A stretch of 64,000 nt of DNA from Paenibacillus sp. FSL K6-0276 (GCF_037977235.1 NZ_CP150276.1:930001-994000); one strand, 5' to 3'; positions 12,173 through 21,429 are shown, counted from the first letter of the stretch. A program made the numbers and translations. The notes: generated from the letters alone by a model not told the origin.

Positions 12173-13789
12173 TTAGGCTTTAATGTACATTCTGTTGTAA
12201 TATTCATCCAGCATTCTTTTGGTGGCAAATTCGGTGCGTGTCGTTTCGATACTCTTTTTCATCATTTGTACCCACTGTTCACGATTCTCGTAATAGGTTG
12301 GGAGTACACGATTCAATAGGGTGTCGTATAACGCATCACTATCATGCTTATCCAGAACCTCGAAGTCAGTTGTCTCGAAGCCGTCTCCAATCTGCCAGCC
12401 ATTCTCGCCATCAATGCAGGCTTCCGGCCACCAGCCATCTAGAATAGAACAGTTCAATACGCCGTTCATGGCTGCCTTCATCCCGGAGGTTCCACTTGCT
12501 TCCAGCGGTCTGCGCGGATTGTTGAGCCAAATATCAGAACCGCGTGTCAACTGTGCTCCGATAGTCATATCGTAATTCTCCAAGAAGACAACACTCTTCG
12601 GATATTTTTTCATCATTGCTACTAGGTTGCTGACGATTTTTTTGCCGTTATCATCGAGTGGATGGGCTTTACCAGAGAAGACGATTTGTATTTTACCAGA
12701 CTCCAGATAAGGCTCAATAATTTCTGGTTGTGAGAAGATCAGGTCACTACGTTTATAAGGAGCAGCTCTGCGCGAGAAGCCGATGAGTAGATTGTCAGCA
12801 TTTAGACTAATGCCGGACCGTTCTTTGATGAAATCAATCAGTTCTCCCTTAATTTCCTTATGCACTGCCCATAGATCGCCATTTTCTTCATAGGCTTGTG
12901 TCATTCTTTCATCTACCCAGGTAGGGGTATGAATAGCATTAGTAATGCCAATGATGTCCGATCTTCCAGCAACCTCTTTCCACATCTTATTGGCCGTATC
13001 CGCATGAAGCTGAGCCACTGCATTGGAAATACGGGAGAGTCGCAGACCGGCAATCGTCATGTTGAACGGCTCACCACCGATTCGCTCCATCTGGTCGCGG
13101 GTTAAACCATTGAATGCACTCATATACTCTAGACGGTCGAGCGGATGGGTTTCGTTGCCTTCTTTTATCGGCGTATGTGTAGTGAACACAACCTCTTCCC
13201 GAGTAGCTTTCCAAGCTTCCTCAAAGGTGTTGCCTCCGGACATTTTCTCACGGATTAGCTCGATGGCTGCTAGGGCCGCGTGGCCTTCGTTGAAATGATA
13301 GACATCAATAGGAATTCCCAGAGCACGCATAGCTTTAACTCCACCGATACCAAGTACGATCTCTTGTGCGATCCGTTCCTCGCCGAACCAGCCGTACAGT
13401 TGTCCAGTAATCCAAGCATCATTATTCTCGGGGATATCCGTATCCAGTAAATACAACGTGCTGTTGCCAAAATAATCAGTCTTCCATACTTTGCACACCA
13501 CATCGGTCTTTCTGACTTTAACGGTTACCTTCACCCCTGTATCTTCAAGGAAATCATAAACATAATTGTGATAGGAGTCGTAAGGATTACCGTTCGCATC
13601 AATCTTTTGGTCCGTATAACCTTGTTTCCACTTCAGCCCAATAGGGATGATAGGGGCATTGATATCCTTGGCTCCCTTAATGTAGTCTCCGGCGAGAATA
13701 CCCAACCCTCCGGCATACATTTTGAAATCGGAATGAAGCCCATACTCCATACTAAAATAAGCTACTGATGGTAATTTTTGTTCGTTCAC
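12173..13789 (-). CDS. glgP: Alpha-glucan phosphorylase
   Basis: 538 residues, the short bacterial type of glycogen/maltodextrin phosphorylase. It uses phosphate to release glucose-1-phosphate. The pyridoxal-phosphate lysine is in EASGTSGMKAAMNG near the C-terminus. The N-terminal SMEYGLHSDFKMYAGGLGILAGD is typical. It starts with GTG, 8 bases after AGGAGG. It stands alone between terminators. The upstream region (13850-13905) carries cre/LacI-type operator sequences, which fits control by carbon source. Confidence 0.93.
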   Translation of the reverse strand: MNEQKLPSVAYFSMEYGLHSDFKMYAGGLGILAGDYIKGAKDINAPIIPIGLKWKQGYTDQKIDANGNPYDSYHNYVYDFLEDTGVKVTVKVRKTDVVCKVWKTDYFGNSTLYLLDTDIPENNDAWITGQLYGWFGEERIAQEIVLGIGGVKAMRALGIPIDVYHFNEGHAALAAIELIREKMSGGNTFEEAWKATREEVVFTTHTPIKEGNETHPLDRLEYMSAFNGLTRDQMERIGGEPFNMTIAGLRLSRISNAVAQLHADTANKMWKEVAGRSDIIGITNAIHTPTWVDERMTQAYEENGDLWAVHKEIKGELIDFIKERSGISLNADNLLIGFSRRAAPYKRSDLIFSQPEIIEPYLESGKIQIVFSGKAHPLDDNGKKIVSNLVAMMKKYPKSVVFLENYDMTIGAQLTRGSDIWLNNPRRPLEASGTSGMKAAMNGVLNCSILDGWWPEACIDGENGWQIGDGFETTDFEVLDKHDSDALYDTLLNRVLPTYYENREQWVQMMKKSIETTRTEFATKRMLDEYYNRMYIKA

Positions 13790-13853
13790 TTGATAAGCCT
13801 CCTAATCGCGGATTAGATTGAATTGCAGTAAAGGTGCTGGCATTATCTACGAT

Positions 13854-13903
13854 GCAAACGTTTGCTTAAAAAACGATCGACAATCGTTGTGGAAGCGATT
13901 GCA
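13854..13903 (-). promoter_or_regulatory. Operator cluster upstream of glgP
   Basis: Contains the perfect palindrome GCAAACGTTTGC (13854-13865), an AACGAT/ATCGTT dyad (13872-13888), and TGGAAGCGATTGCA (13890-13903). The last fits the cre consensus TGWAANCGNTNWCA except at the two W positions. These are LacI/GalR-family or CcpA-type sites. Which protein binds is unknown. Confidence 0.5.
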
Positions 13904-14056
13904 CAACACCATTTTAGCACACTTTATCTATAAAAGCATAACGTCGATTTGGTGAAAATAGCCAATTCGGGGCAAAATCAACGGAAGTGATTGATAAAGT
14001 GATGGGAAGACCCTAAGATAAAGAGATTGAAGAAATAATTAATGGTGGTGTCTAAG

Positions 14057-14977
14057 TTGGGTATAGTTGTGATTGGAAGCTTAAATATGGATATGGTAGT
14101 ACGTACGAACCGGGCACCGAATGCTGGAGAAACGCTTATAGGACAAGTATTTGCTCTATCTCCTGGTGGAAAGGGAGCGAATCAAGCGGTTGCCGCTGCA
14201 CGTCTGGGTGCAGAGGTTAGTATGATCGGAAGAGTCGGAAAAGATCCCTTTGGAAGCGAAATGCTGGAGATTATTAGGCAGGAAGGTATTCATATAGAAC
14301 ATATCTCAGTGAGTGAGTCTCAGGCAACGGGTGTAGCTTCAATCGTTATTGAAGAAGATGGAGAGAATCGGATTATCGTTGTACCCGGAGCGAATATTGA
14401 TCTCTCTGTGGAGAATATACAAGCGTTAGAGTCAGTGATTAGCCAGGCTGAGATGATTGTGATGCAGCTTGAAATGGATCTCGCGATGACTGAGCACGCT
14501 ATTGCCATCGCACATCGACATGGAATTCCGGTCATTCTGAATCCAGCACCTGCTAGAGTACTTAAGGACGAGATGTTGGGTCAAGTATCGTATTTGACTC
14601 CTAATGAGACTGAAGCGGGAATTTTGACTGGAATGACTGTAGATAGTTTAGAGAATGCTGAGCAGGCAGCCCGTATTTTGCTGCAAAAAGGTGTTCAGAA
14701 CGTTATCGTAACCTTGGGCTCTAAAGGCGCATTGATCGTTAATGCTGAGGGCGCTAAGTCAGTTCCGGGTTTCCCGGTAAAGGCGATAGATACGGTTGCT
14801 GCCGGAGACTCATTTAATGGCGCATTAGCCCAGCAGCTGGTCCTAGGCAAGACATTGGAGGAAGCGGTGAGCTTCGCTAATGCTGTTGGAGCTCTGGCTG
14901 TAGGGAAAGAAGGCGCGATCCCATCGTTGCCGCTGTTGTCAGAGGTTGAGCAGTTTCTAAAGGTGTATCGGCAGTAA
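14057..14977 (+). CDS. rbsK: Ribokinase
   Basis: PfkB-family sugar kinase of about 306 residues that phosphorylates ribose with ATP. Motifs: GSLNMDMVV near the start, GGKGANQAVAAARLG (substrate-binding signature), and DTVAAGDSFNGALA near the end with the catalytic Asp. An ATG at 14042 is in frame, but a GGTGG ribosome binding site lies between it and the TTG at 14057. The TTG gives the family-typical beginning MGIVVIGSLN. No ribose transporter is next to it. Confidence 0.9.
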   Translation: MGIVVIGSLNMDMVVRTNRAPNAGETLIGQVFALSPGGKGANQAVAAARLGAEVSMIGRVGKDPFGSEMLEIIRQEGIHIEHISVSESQATGVASIVIEEDGENRIIVVPGANIDLSVENIQALESVISQAEMIVMQLEMDLAMTEHAIAIAHRHGIPVILNPAPARVLKDEMLGQVSYLTPNETEAGILTGMTVDSLENAEQAARILLQKGVQNVIVTLGSKGALIVNAEGAKSVPGFPVKAIDTVAAGDSFNGALAQQLVLGKTLEEAVSFANAVGALAVGKEGAIPSLPLLSEVEQFLKVYRQ

Positions 14978-15027
14978 AATAAACAGTACAGAATCTATAT
15001 TAGACGACTGGATAAGGGGCTGAATTT

Positions 15028-15792
15028 ATGAGCAGGGCAGTAACCGTTAAAAATGTGATCATCGGTGAAGGAATCCCTAAAATATGTGTTCCGATGATTG
15101 GAGCTACTTTGTCTGAACTGAAACAGGAAGCCAAAGCGCTGAAGGAGCTGAGCCCCGATTTGGTGGAGTGGCGGACGGATTTTTTTGTTGAGGTTGAAGA
15201 CGTAGAGGCGGTCAAGTCAGCGCTAAGCGAAATCCATTCTGTAATTTCGGAGTTACCACTGATTTTTACTTTTCGGAGTGCTAAAGAGGGCGGCGAGAAG
15301 CAGGTTAGCACGGAATATTACATAGCACTGAATAAAGCTGCTGCCGAAAGTGGTCTAGTAGATATAATAGACGTTGAATTATTCAATGAGGAACAGGATG
15401 TAAAGGTACTAGTCGAAGTGGCTCACGCTCATAACGTGTCTGTCATTATATCGAATCATGATTTTCAGGGAACACCTTCTCAAGAGGAGATCATCTCGCG
15501 ACTATGCAAGGCGCAGGAGCTTGGTGGGGACTTGCCTAAAATTGCGGTCATGCCTCAAGATGCGGGGGATGTGCTGACTCTATTGGAAGCCACCCATACC
15601 ATGAAGGAAAAATATGCAGACCGCCCGATTATAACGATGTCCATGGCGGGGGCAGGGGTAATCAGCCGTCTGGCTGGTGAAATTTTCGGTTCCGCGCTTA
15701 CCTTCGGAGCGGCGCATAAGCCCTCTGCACCAGGGCAAGTTGCTGTAGTTGAGCTGCGAAATGTACTGTCACTGCTGCATCGCAGTCTATAA
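15028..15792 (+). CDS. aroD: 3-dehydroquinate dehydratase, type I
   Basis: 254 residues. Shikimate-pathway enzyme removing water from 3-dehydroquinate through a Schiff base. The family lysine is in GGDLPKIAVMP (about residue 170), the catalytic His in ISNHDFQGTP (about 143), and an Arg in FTFRS. Type I enzymes have about 250 residues. GGGG precedes the ATG by about 8 bases. It follows rbsK by 50 bases on the same strand, so co-transcription is possible, and it ends at a strong terminator. Confidence 0.95.
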   Translation: MSRAVTVKNVIIGEGIPKICVPMIGATLSELKQEAKALKELSPDLVEWRTDFFVEVEDVEAVKSALSEIHSVISELPLIFTFRSAKEGGEKQVSTEYYIALNKAAAESGLVDIIDVELFNEEQDVKVLVEVAHAHNVSVIISNHDFQGTPSQEEIISRLCKAQELGGDLPKIAVMPQDAGDVLTLLEATHTMKEKYADRPIITMSMAGAGVISRLAGEIFGSALTFGAAHKPSAPGQVAVVELRNVLSLLHRSL

Positions 15793-15816
15793 GGGTTATC
15801 AGCAAGGTTCCGGATA

Positions 15817-15865
15817 ATAGAAATAGAGCGGCGACCGGATTTCCGATGCCGCTCTATTTCTATTT
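15817..15865 (+). terminator. Terminator after aroD
   Basis: A 14-bp perfect stem (AGAAATAGAGCGGC/GCCGCTCTATTTCT) around a 15-base loop. Confidence 0.85.
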
Positions 15866-15965
15866 CAAAATATAAGAAGTACAAGTTTCACGCTATAAAT
15901 TATCCTTCTATTTTTCGCAGAAACGATCATCGTCCCTGAGAGGACGCCGACGGCGTTTCTTCTTC
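15866..15965 (+). repeat. Structured intergenic repeat, copy 1
   Basis: About 100 bases closely resembling 16788-16888 in the same direction. Both begin AAAATATAAGAA, share CACGCTATA and ATTATCCTT, then a second hairpin starting GAAACG and closing CGTTTC before TTCTTCTT. The stem of the second hairpin differs between copies while pairing is kept in part. This copy abuts the 3' end of the MerR gene. Confidence 0.65.
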
Positions 15966-16742
15966 TTATTTTGTTCCCGTGTATACGTGAACGGCATCTC
16001 TTAAGAACGCTGCAAGTCCAGGGCGTCGCTTATCATAATACTTGGTAAAACGTTCATCATCAACATACATTTGCGCTAGCGCAGCATGTGCCTCTTTGGA
16101 ATAGGAATTCCAGTAGAAGGAGAGCCACTGGCGGTGTAGGTCAGCACTTTTTTGCGCCAATATACTGGCAGGATCTCCATGCTCCATAGCCTGTACGAGC
16201 GTCTCGAACATCTCCTCCTCAAGCTGCTGTATAGCCGCATATTGCTCTTCTGTCATACCTTTAAGCTTCTTGTTGGATTGATCCACAGTGCTGTCCCCGT
16301 ATTTCTCCCGAATTTCTTGACCGTATTTCTTCTCGTTGTCATCTACCAGCTTTTGCTTAAAACCTTCAAATTTTTCAGCGTCACTCATAGTAATTCTCCC
16401 TTCTTGGTGAGCCAGCGTCTGTTCGACGTTAGCGATTAATTGATCTAATTGATGTCTCTTTTCAAGTAGCTTGTCATGATGCTCCCGCAGCGCTTTGGCT
16501 CCGTCGAATGACGGTTCAGTCATAATAGCTTTGATACGTTCCAGACTTAAGCCAAGCTCTCGATAAAATAAAATTTGCTGTAGTAGATCCACTTCGGCGC
16601 GGCCATAGATACGATACCCCGAAGAGTTGATTCTCGCCGGCTTAAGAATGCCAAACTCATCGTAGTAGCGCAGGGTTCGCGTACTGATTCCAGCTAGCTC
16701 AGCGAGCTTCTGTACTGTGTATTCCGTAGTATCACCTCCCAC
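15966..16742 (-). CDS. MerR-family regulator with TipAS effector domain
   Basis: MerR helix-turn-helix (VQKLAELAGISTRTLRYYDEFG) and coiled coil are followed by a TipAS-type antibiotic/ligand-binding domain in the last ~130 residues (GMTEEQYAAIQQLEEEMF, WLSFYW). It is related to Mta/TipA, which activate their own and efflux genes. The start is doubtful. The longest frame (GTG 16757) overlaps its own promoter's -10. GTG 16742 would be at the predicted transcription start. The codon best placed after GGGAGG is an ACG (16727) giving a family-typical TEYTVQKL beginning. No target gene is adjacent. Confidence 0.85.
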   Translation of the reverse strand: MGGDTTEYTVQKLAELAGISTRTLRYYDEFGILKPARINSSGYRIYGRAEVDLLQQILFYRELGLSLERIKAIMTEPSFDGAKALREHHDKLLEKRHQLDQLIANVEQTLAHQEGRITMSDAEKFEGFKQKLVDDNEKKYGQEIREKYGDSTVDQSNKKLKGMTEEQYAAIQQLEEEMFETLVQAMEHGDPASILAQKSADLHRQWLSFYWNSYSKEAHAALAQMYVDDERFTKYYDKRRPGLAAFLRDAVHVYTGTK

Positions 16743-16748
16743 AAATTC

Positions 16749-16779
16749 AATGTACACCTTAACGTAGCGTGAAGGTCAA
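16749..16779 (-). promoter_or_regulatory. MerR-type promoter with 19-bp spacer and dyad operator
   Basis: On the minus strand TTGACC (16774-16779) and TACATT (16749-16754) are 19 bp apart, the over-long spacing that MerR regulators correct by DNA twisting. The spacer is filled by a dyad, ACCTTAACG/CGTGAAGGT (16756-16776), matching 8 of 9 positions. Confidence 0.75.
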
Positions 16780-16787
16780 ATGTTTTT

Positions 16788-16888
16788 TTAAAATATAAGA
16801 ATGTATAAGTTGCACGCTATACATTATCCTTATATTTCTACGAGAAACGGTTGTTATCCATAAAGGATGACAATGTCGTTTCTTCTTG
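16788..16888 (+). repeat. Structured intergenic repeat, copy 2
   Basis: Second copy of the element at 15866-15965, same orientation. The first hairpin is AATATAAG/CTTATATT with inner ATGTAT/ATACAT. The second is GAAACG...ATCC/GGAT...CGTTTC. The two copies bracket the MerR gene. Confidence 0.65.
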
Positions 16889-16896
16889 TAGTACCC

Positions 16897-16946
16897 AAAA
16901 CAGCGGCAGTTACCCTCTGAATGATCATTGGGAAGACTGCCGCTGC
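16897..16946 (-). terminator. Terminator of the exonuclease gene
   Basis: A perfect 10-bp stem (CAGCGGCAGT/ACTGCCGCTG) followed on the minus strand by TTTT. Confidence 0.75.
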
Positions 16947-16968
16947 TATGAGTTGCTGATGTTTGAAG

Positions 16969-17721
16969 TTATTTTTGACCCATCTGCGCCGCAAAATAAT
17001 TCTGTAATTCCTCTAATTTACGAGGATCGGTTAGGGTTGTTTTGTCTGAGAAGTAGTGTTCGAGAACAAGGTCCCAGGTAGGTACAATTTTTTGCGAGGT
17101 CATCGCTTTAATGGCAACTTTGACTGTCTTACGTTCTTTGGCATTAGAAAAGGTATCTACATAATGCTGTGAGCGCTCAAAATCCAGATCCTTAAACACA
17201 GCGCGGAAGATTTCCGAAGTCATCTTTGCATCATCCAACGCACGGTGAGCAGATCCAGAAGGTTCAAGTTCGAACAAAGCCATCGCGCCTTCGACACTGA
17301 TATCATTACTTAGGCCGCGAGCCCGCAGCACACCTTTCAGTAAATCGAAATACGTAGCGGACATCCAGTAGGAATCGTCCATCTTGTGCATACGCACATC
17401 CTGAATGATACGCTTCATGTCCTCGCCACCCCAAGTAAGCAGCAGCACTCCGTCCGTACTTAGGTCAAGCCACTCTCTAAAAGCAGTAATTACTTTCGGG
17501 AAGCGGGCTGCGATATCGATTTCCTCTTGGGGAATACCGGTTTTTTTCTTAATGAAAGAATTAAGGGTGGAGAAATATATGGGTTTGATCAAGGAAGAAA
17601 ATTCATCCTTATACTGCAATGAAGAGTCTAACCGGACGGCTCCAATCTCAATGACCTCCATAGGGTGCTCGCTGGCAAACTTACGGCCGTTGAATTCGAT
17701 GTCCAGAATAATATAATCCAC
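16969..17721 (-). CDS. 3'-5' exonuclease of the DnaQ/RNase T fold (KapD-like)
   Basis: About 251 residues. Exonuclease motifs: DIEFN (Exo I, two acids), a middle region with LLTWGGEDM, and HRALDDAKMT (Exo III, H-x4-D). Length and order resemble KapD-type exonucleases of Bacillales. The ATG at 17742 has no ribosome binding site. The GTG at 17721 follows GGAGG by 9 bases and was chosen. Substrate (RNA or DNA) is unknown. Confidence 0.85.
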   Translation of the reverse strand: MDYIILDIEFNGRKFASEHPMEVIEIGAVRLDSSLQYKDEFSSLIKPIYFSTLNSFIKKKTGIPQEEIDIAARFPKVITAFREWLDLSTDGVLLLTWGGEDMKRIIQDVRMHKMDDSYWMSATYFDLLKGVLRARGLSNDISVEGAMALFELEPSGSAHRALDDAKMTSEIFRAVFKDLDFERSQHYVDTFSNAKERKTVKVAIKAMTSQKIVPTWDLVLEHYFSDKTTLTDPRKLEELQNYFAAQMGQK

Positions 17722-17835
17722 AGGTACTTGCCTCCGTTCCATGACTGACGCTGTAGTGCTTAATACGTCGACTACTCTATTTTAACAAAAAAAGCGATGT
17801 AATGGGGAGTATGGGAACAAGCTAATATTGGAACA

Positions 17836-17869
17836 TAAAAAAGAACCTGCACTATGCGGGTTCTTTTTA
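17836..17869. terminator. Bidirectional hairpin terminator
   Basis: AAAGAACCTGC pairs with GCGGGTTCTTT (one G-T) around a short loop, with As before and Ts after. Confidence 0.75.
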
Positions 17870-17915
17870 TAACTATAAATGAGCAAAAACGATTGCAGAA
17901 AACGGAGTAAGACGA

Positions 17916-18884
17916 TTAATGCTCTGAATCGGTAGTAGGCTCAGGCTGATGAATCGGCTGTTCCAGTACGACAGAACCGTCTTCAAGACGAAGCCAGGTA
18001 GTGAAGTCCTTAGTGCCTTGGGTAAGTCTTATGACGCGTGCTCCACGCATAAAGCCTTCTTTTCCATAAGTGTTATAACCGGTGGCCCGCCCGTAGCAGA
18101 GCCGTATGCCGTACAGGTTGCCCGTAAAATCGTTGATATGGTCATGCCCGCAAAAGGTGCCAAGCACATCGCCCATTTCAAGCAAAGCCGAAAATAATCC
18201 CGAGTTAACATGTGGTGAGCATACACGCTCGGACTTATGTCCATGACAGACTTGTGTTGACCATACTTCCTGGTACTCAGGAATCGGGATATGGAAGAAA
18301 GCCAATGCGGGCAGTCTGTCTTCAGCAGTCTTCGGATTCAGCCGTGCGGATTCAGCTGTCAGCCAGTTGATCTGATTCCGGCTTATCCAATTGTAGCCAG
18401 GAATATGCTCCAGCTCGGAGTAGCTGCCGGAGTCAACAAAATAAAGGACAGCGGCCGCATGGCCATCTTGATCTTTTATTTCAAGCGTGTAATTGCCTGA
18501 ACCTTCAAGATCCTCTGGACCAGCCTCGGCTAGGCAGTGGGGATGTTCCAATGCAATCTGCATCAATTCACTGCGGGAAATCAGGGTTTCTGTATCATGG
18601 TTGCCAAATACGAAGGCCCAAGGGGTACCTGTTTTCTCCACAGAAGCGACAGCATCCCGAAAAGCTTGGGCGGGGTCCTCACACGCCTTTTCGCCAGGTG
18701 AGACAGGGGCGGTGTAAATTAGATCTCCCGTGAAAACCACAAGATCAGGTTGTTCCGCTTCCAGAACGCGTTCCATCAGTTCCCGGGTACGCTGATCTTC
18801 GGCTCTTCCATCCATCCAGTGAAGATCAGTGAACTGTACAATTTTCAAGGTTCCATCTTGCTGAAATGATAAGCTGTGTCTCAT
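17916..18884 (-). CDS. Metallophosphoesterase (Dcr2-like)
   Basis: 322 residues of the calcineurin-like fold. Metal ligands: FTDLHWMD (D-x-H), FTGDLIY, FGNHDTE, FFHIPIPEY and CGHDHINDF, in the expected order. No signal peptide, so it is probably cytoplasmic. It resembles the Dcr2/purple-phosphatase-like group whose substrates are mostly unassigned. AGGGAG precedes the ATG by 8 bases. Next to the GH3 gene on the same strand, 112 bases apart, so a shared transcript is possible. Confidence 0.88.
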   Translation of the reverse strand: MRHSLSFQQDGTLKIVQFTDLHWMDGRAEDQRTRELMERVLEAEQPDLVVFTGDLIYTAPVSPGEKACEDPAQAFRDAVASVEKTGTPWAFVFGNHDTETLISRSELMQIALEHPHCLAEAGPEDLEGSGNYTLEIKDQDGHAAAVLYFVDSGSYSELEHIPGYNWISRNQINWLTAESARLNPKTAEDRLPALAFFHIPIPEYQEVWSTQVCHGHKSERVCSPHVNSGLFSALLEMGDVLGTFCGHDHINDFTGNLYGIRLCYGRATGYNTYGKEGFMRGARVIRLTQGTKDFTTWLRLEDGSVVLEQPIHQPEPTTDSEH

Positions 18885-18996
18885 TGGGGTTATCTCCCTT
18901 ACTGTCTAATATTGAATTCTAAGCTGCGGAAGCGGAGCCGCTTATGCGTCATCAAGCCGATGAAGGCTGACACTATCAGCTATGTAGCTATAGACG

Positions 18997-21156
18997 TTAG
19001 CCGATCCAGATCCGCTGGGTGAAATGATCTCCAGAGTTTCTACCAATCATTATATCAAATTCTCCGGGTTCAAAGACCAGTTGATCGTCTTTTCCGTAGA
19101 ACATCAGCATTTCTCTAGTGATCTCGAAAGAAACCACTTGTTTCTCATGCGCTGCGAGAGTGATTTGTCGGAAGCCCTTCAGCTCCTTGACCGGGCGCAC
19201 AACGCTTGCGCTGACGTCATGGATATAGAGTTGAACGGTTTCTTTGCCGGCGATGTCTGAAGTATTCTCCACCTCAATGGAGGCAACAACTCGATCGGCA
19301 GCATCAACATTGAAGTTGCTGTAATCAAAACTGGAGTAGCTCAGGCCATAGCCAAAGCAGAACAGCGGGTCATTAGGGCAATCCAGATATCGGGTTACAT
19401 AACGCACATTGGGATATAGGGGATCATAGGGACGCCCCGTCTGATAGGCATTATAATAGACAGGAATTTGCCCAACCGAGTAAGGAAAGCTCATAGATAA
19501 ACGACCGGACGGATTATAATCTCCGAACAGCACATCAGCTAGTGAGTTTCCGGATTCTGTACCCAGAAACCAGGCTTGCAGCAAAGCGTCGCTGGCCTCA
19601 AGAACGGGCTTTAGTTCCAGCGGTCGGCCGCTAAATACAACGGTAACGATCTTTTTGCCGGTATCTTTCAGACGCCAGATCAGCTTCTCCTGATTGGTCG
19701 ACAGGCGCAGATTGGTCTTGCTTCCGCCTTCCCCAGTATCCTGCTGATTCTCACCGACCGCAGCGAGAATTACATCGCAATCTTTCAGGCGCTGGAAGGC
19801 TTCTTCGATTTCATCCTCCACATCAAAGACACCCTCTAGCATGCTTCCTAGCTCACCAGTCATTGCCGTAATAATATCTGCGGCAGATGTTTTTTGAGAA
19901 ATGCCGTTGTAGAGTGATACGGCAGGGTCTTTTTCCGTTCCAGACCAACCGCCCAGCACATGAATGGAGGTGGCGAAGGGACCAGCCATTCCAATCTTCA
20001 TGCCGCGTTTAAGGGGCAGAGCGTCATTGTCATTTTTCAGCAGCACCACTGAGCTGGCACCAAGCTCTCTCGCGGCTTGCAAATTCTCCACGCTCGGCGT
20101 AGGCGCCTCATCTACTAGCGGATCTGCATCCTTGAATGGATTGTCAAACAAGCCGAGAGCGTCCTTGAGTTCTAGCACCCGGATAACGGCTTCATCGATC
20201 AAGGAGATATCAAGCTTGCCTTCCTCGACCAGACCGGCGCCGTGGTTTAGATAATGGGTGGACATCATTTCAATATCAAGTCCGGCAGCCAGACTTTTCT
20301 CCGCTGCTTCACGACCATCCTCGGCAGCACCATGAGGGATTAGCTCATTGACGGAATTGAAATCGGCGATGGTAACGCCGTTGAAGCCCCATTCCTCACG
20401 CAGAATCCCGCGGAGAAGTTTGGAATTACCGCTTGCTGGTATACGATCAATCGTATTGAATGCGGCCATCACCATGGCTACACCAGCATCTACTGCAGCC
20501 TTATAGGCTGGTAGATAGAACTCACGTAATACGCCGAGGGACATATCCACCGTATTGTATTCACGACCGCCTTCGGGAGCGCCATAACCGGCGAAGTGCT
20601 TCACACAGGCAGCGATACGCCCTTTTTCTTTTAGGTCTTTACCCTGATAGCCCCGTACCATGCTTTCGGTTACATGGGCATTCAGATAAGGGTCCTCACC
20701 GGATGTCTCCATCACCCGTCCCCAGCGCGGATCGCGTACGAGATCAGTCATAGGTGAGAAAGTGAGGTGAATACCGGCAGCCGCGCTCTCCTTGGCTGCA
20801 ATTTCAGCGAATCTTTCGCAGGCTTCCATGTCAAAGCTACAACCTATCGCAAGCGGGATCGGAAGGATGGTTCTGTAGCCATGAATGACATCCGCCATGA
20901 TGAGCAGGGGAATCTTCTGGCGGCTGGCTTGCAAATGCCGGGTCTGCAGATCAATCACATTCCTGGCTCCAATGCCGTTCAGAACGCTTCCGATGTTCTC
21001 CATTACCTGCGGCTTAATGTTCAGTTCCTTGAATGGACCGGTTAAATCCACGGTATCATCCAAACCCCAATAGTGAGGGCCTAGCTGGGTTAATTGGGCC
21101 AATTTTTCTTCTAGAGTCATATCGTTCACAAGATCTTGGATAAACGGTTTAGTCAT
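18997..21156 (-). CDS. bglX: Glycoside hydrolase family 3 beta-glucosidase
   Basis: About 719 residues. GH3 barrel and alpha/beta sandwich, with the nucleophile Asp in VTIADFNSVNEL (about 285), substrate residues in VKHFAGYGAPEGGREYN, and a C-terminal fibronectin III-like domain. No signal peptide, so it acts inside the cell on imported glycosides. The ATG at 21156 has AGGAAGG at 8 bases. It diverges from the sugar ABC operon at 21748. The operator sites between them suggest joint control by the LacI regulator at 25327. Confidence 0.93.
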   Translation of the reverse strand: MTKPFIQDLVNDMTLEEKLAQLTQLGPHYWGLDDTVDLTGPFKELNIKPQVMENIGSVLNGIGARNVIDLQTRHLQASRQKIPLLIMADVIHGYRTILPIPLAIGCSFDMEACERFAEIAAKESAAAGIHLTFSPMTDLVRDPRWGRVMETSGEDPYLNAHVTESMVRGYQGKDLKEKGRIAACVKHFAGYGAPEGGREYNTVDMSLGVLREFYLPAYKAAVDAGVAMVMAAFNTIDRIPASGNSKLLRGILREEWGFNGVTIADFNSVNELIPHGAAEDGREAAEKSLAAGLDIEMMSTHYLNHGAGLVEEGKLDISLIDEAVIRVLELKDALGLFDNPFKDADPLVDEAPTPSVENLQAARELGASSVVLLKNDNDALPLKRGMKIGMAGPFATSIHVLGGWSGTEKDPAVSLYNGISQKTSAADIITAMTGELGSMLEGVFDVEDEIEEAFQRLKDCDVILAAVGENQQDTGEGGSKTNLRLSTNQEKLIWRLKDTGKKIVTVVFSGRPLELKPVLEASDALLQAWFLGTESGNSLADVLFGDYNPSGRLSMSFPYSVGQIPVYYNAYQTGRPYDPLYPNVRYVTRYLDCPNDPLFCFGYGLSYSSFDYSNFNVDAADRVVASIEVENTSDIAGKETVQLYIHDVSASVVRPVKELKGFRQITLAAHEKQVVSFEITREMLMFYGKDDQLVFEPGEFDIMIGRNSGDHFTQRIWIG

Positions 21157-21220
21157 GGTTAACACCTTCCTCGTGAGCGCATTGAAAGTTATTGTGACAA
21201 ATAGATGTGCTATACCTATA

Positions 21221-21234
21221 AGAAAGCGCTTGCG
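21221..21234. promoter_or_regulatory. LacI/CcpA-type operator before bglX
   Basis: AGAAAGCGCTTGCG contains the AAGCGCTT core typical of cre or LacI-family sites, 65 bases before the GH3 start. Confidence 0.45.
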
Positions 21235-21410
21235 GTTTGTGTTCGCCGCTGCTTGGAGCGGGAGCGGGTTCCGAGTAATGGATAGCTTTCAATATCCTGT
21301 TTCGTGTGCACACGTAGATAAATATAATTGGATAAGACATGAAATAGATCAGAACGGGGAGTTCATCGTCAGACGTCATATATAGAGGCTGACATATCTG
21401 TGAAAGAACA

Positions 21411-21429
21411 TATAGAAACGTTTCCATTA
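21411..21429. promoter_or_regulatory. Operator A of the sugar regulon
   Basis: TATAGAAACGTTTCCATTA, reverse complement of the site at 21611-21628 over 17 bases. The central GAAACGTTTC is a perfect palindrome as bound by LacI/GalR-family proteins. Confidence 0.7.
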
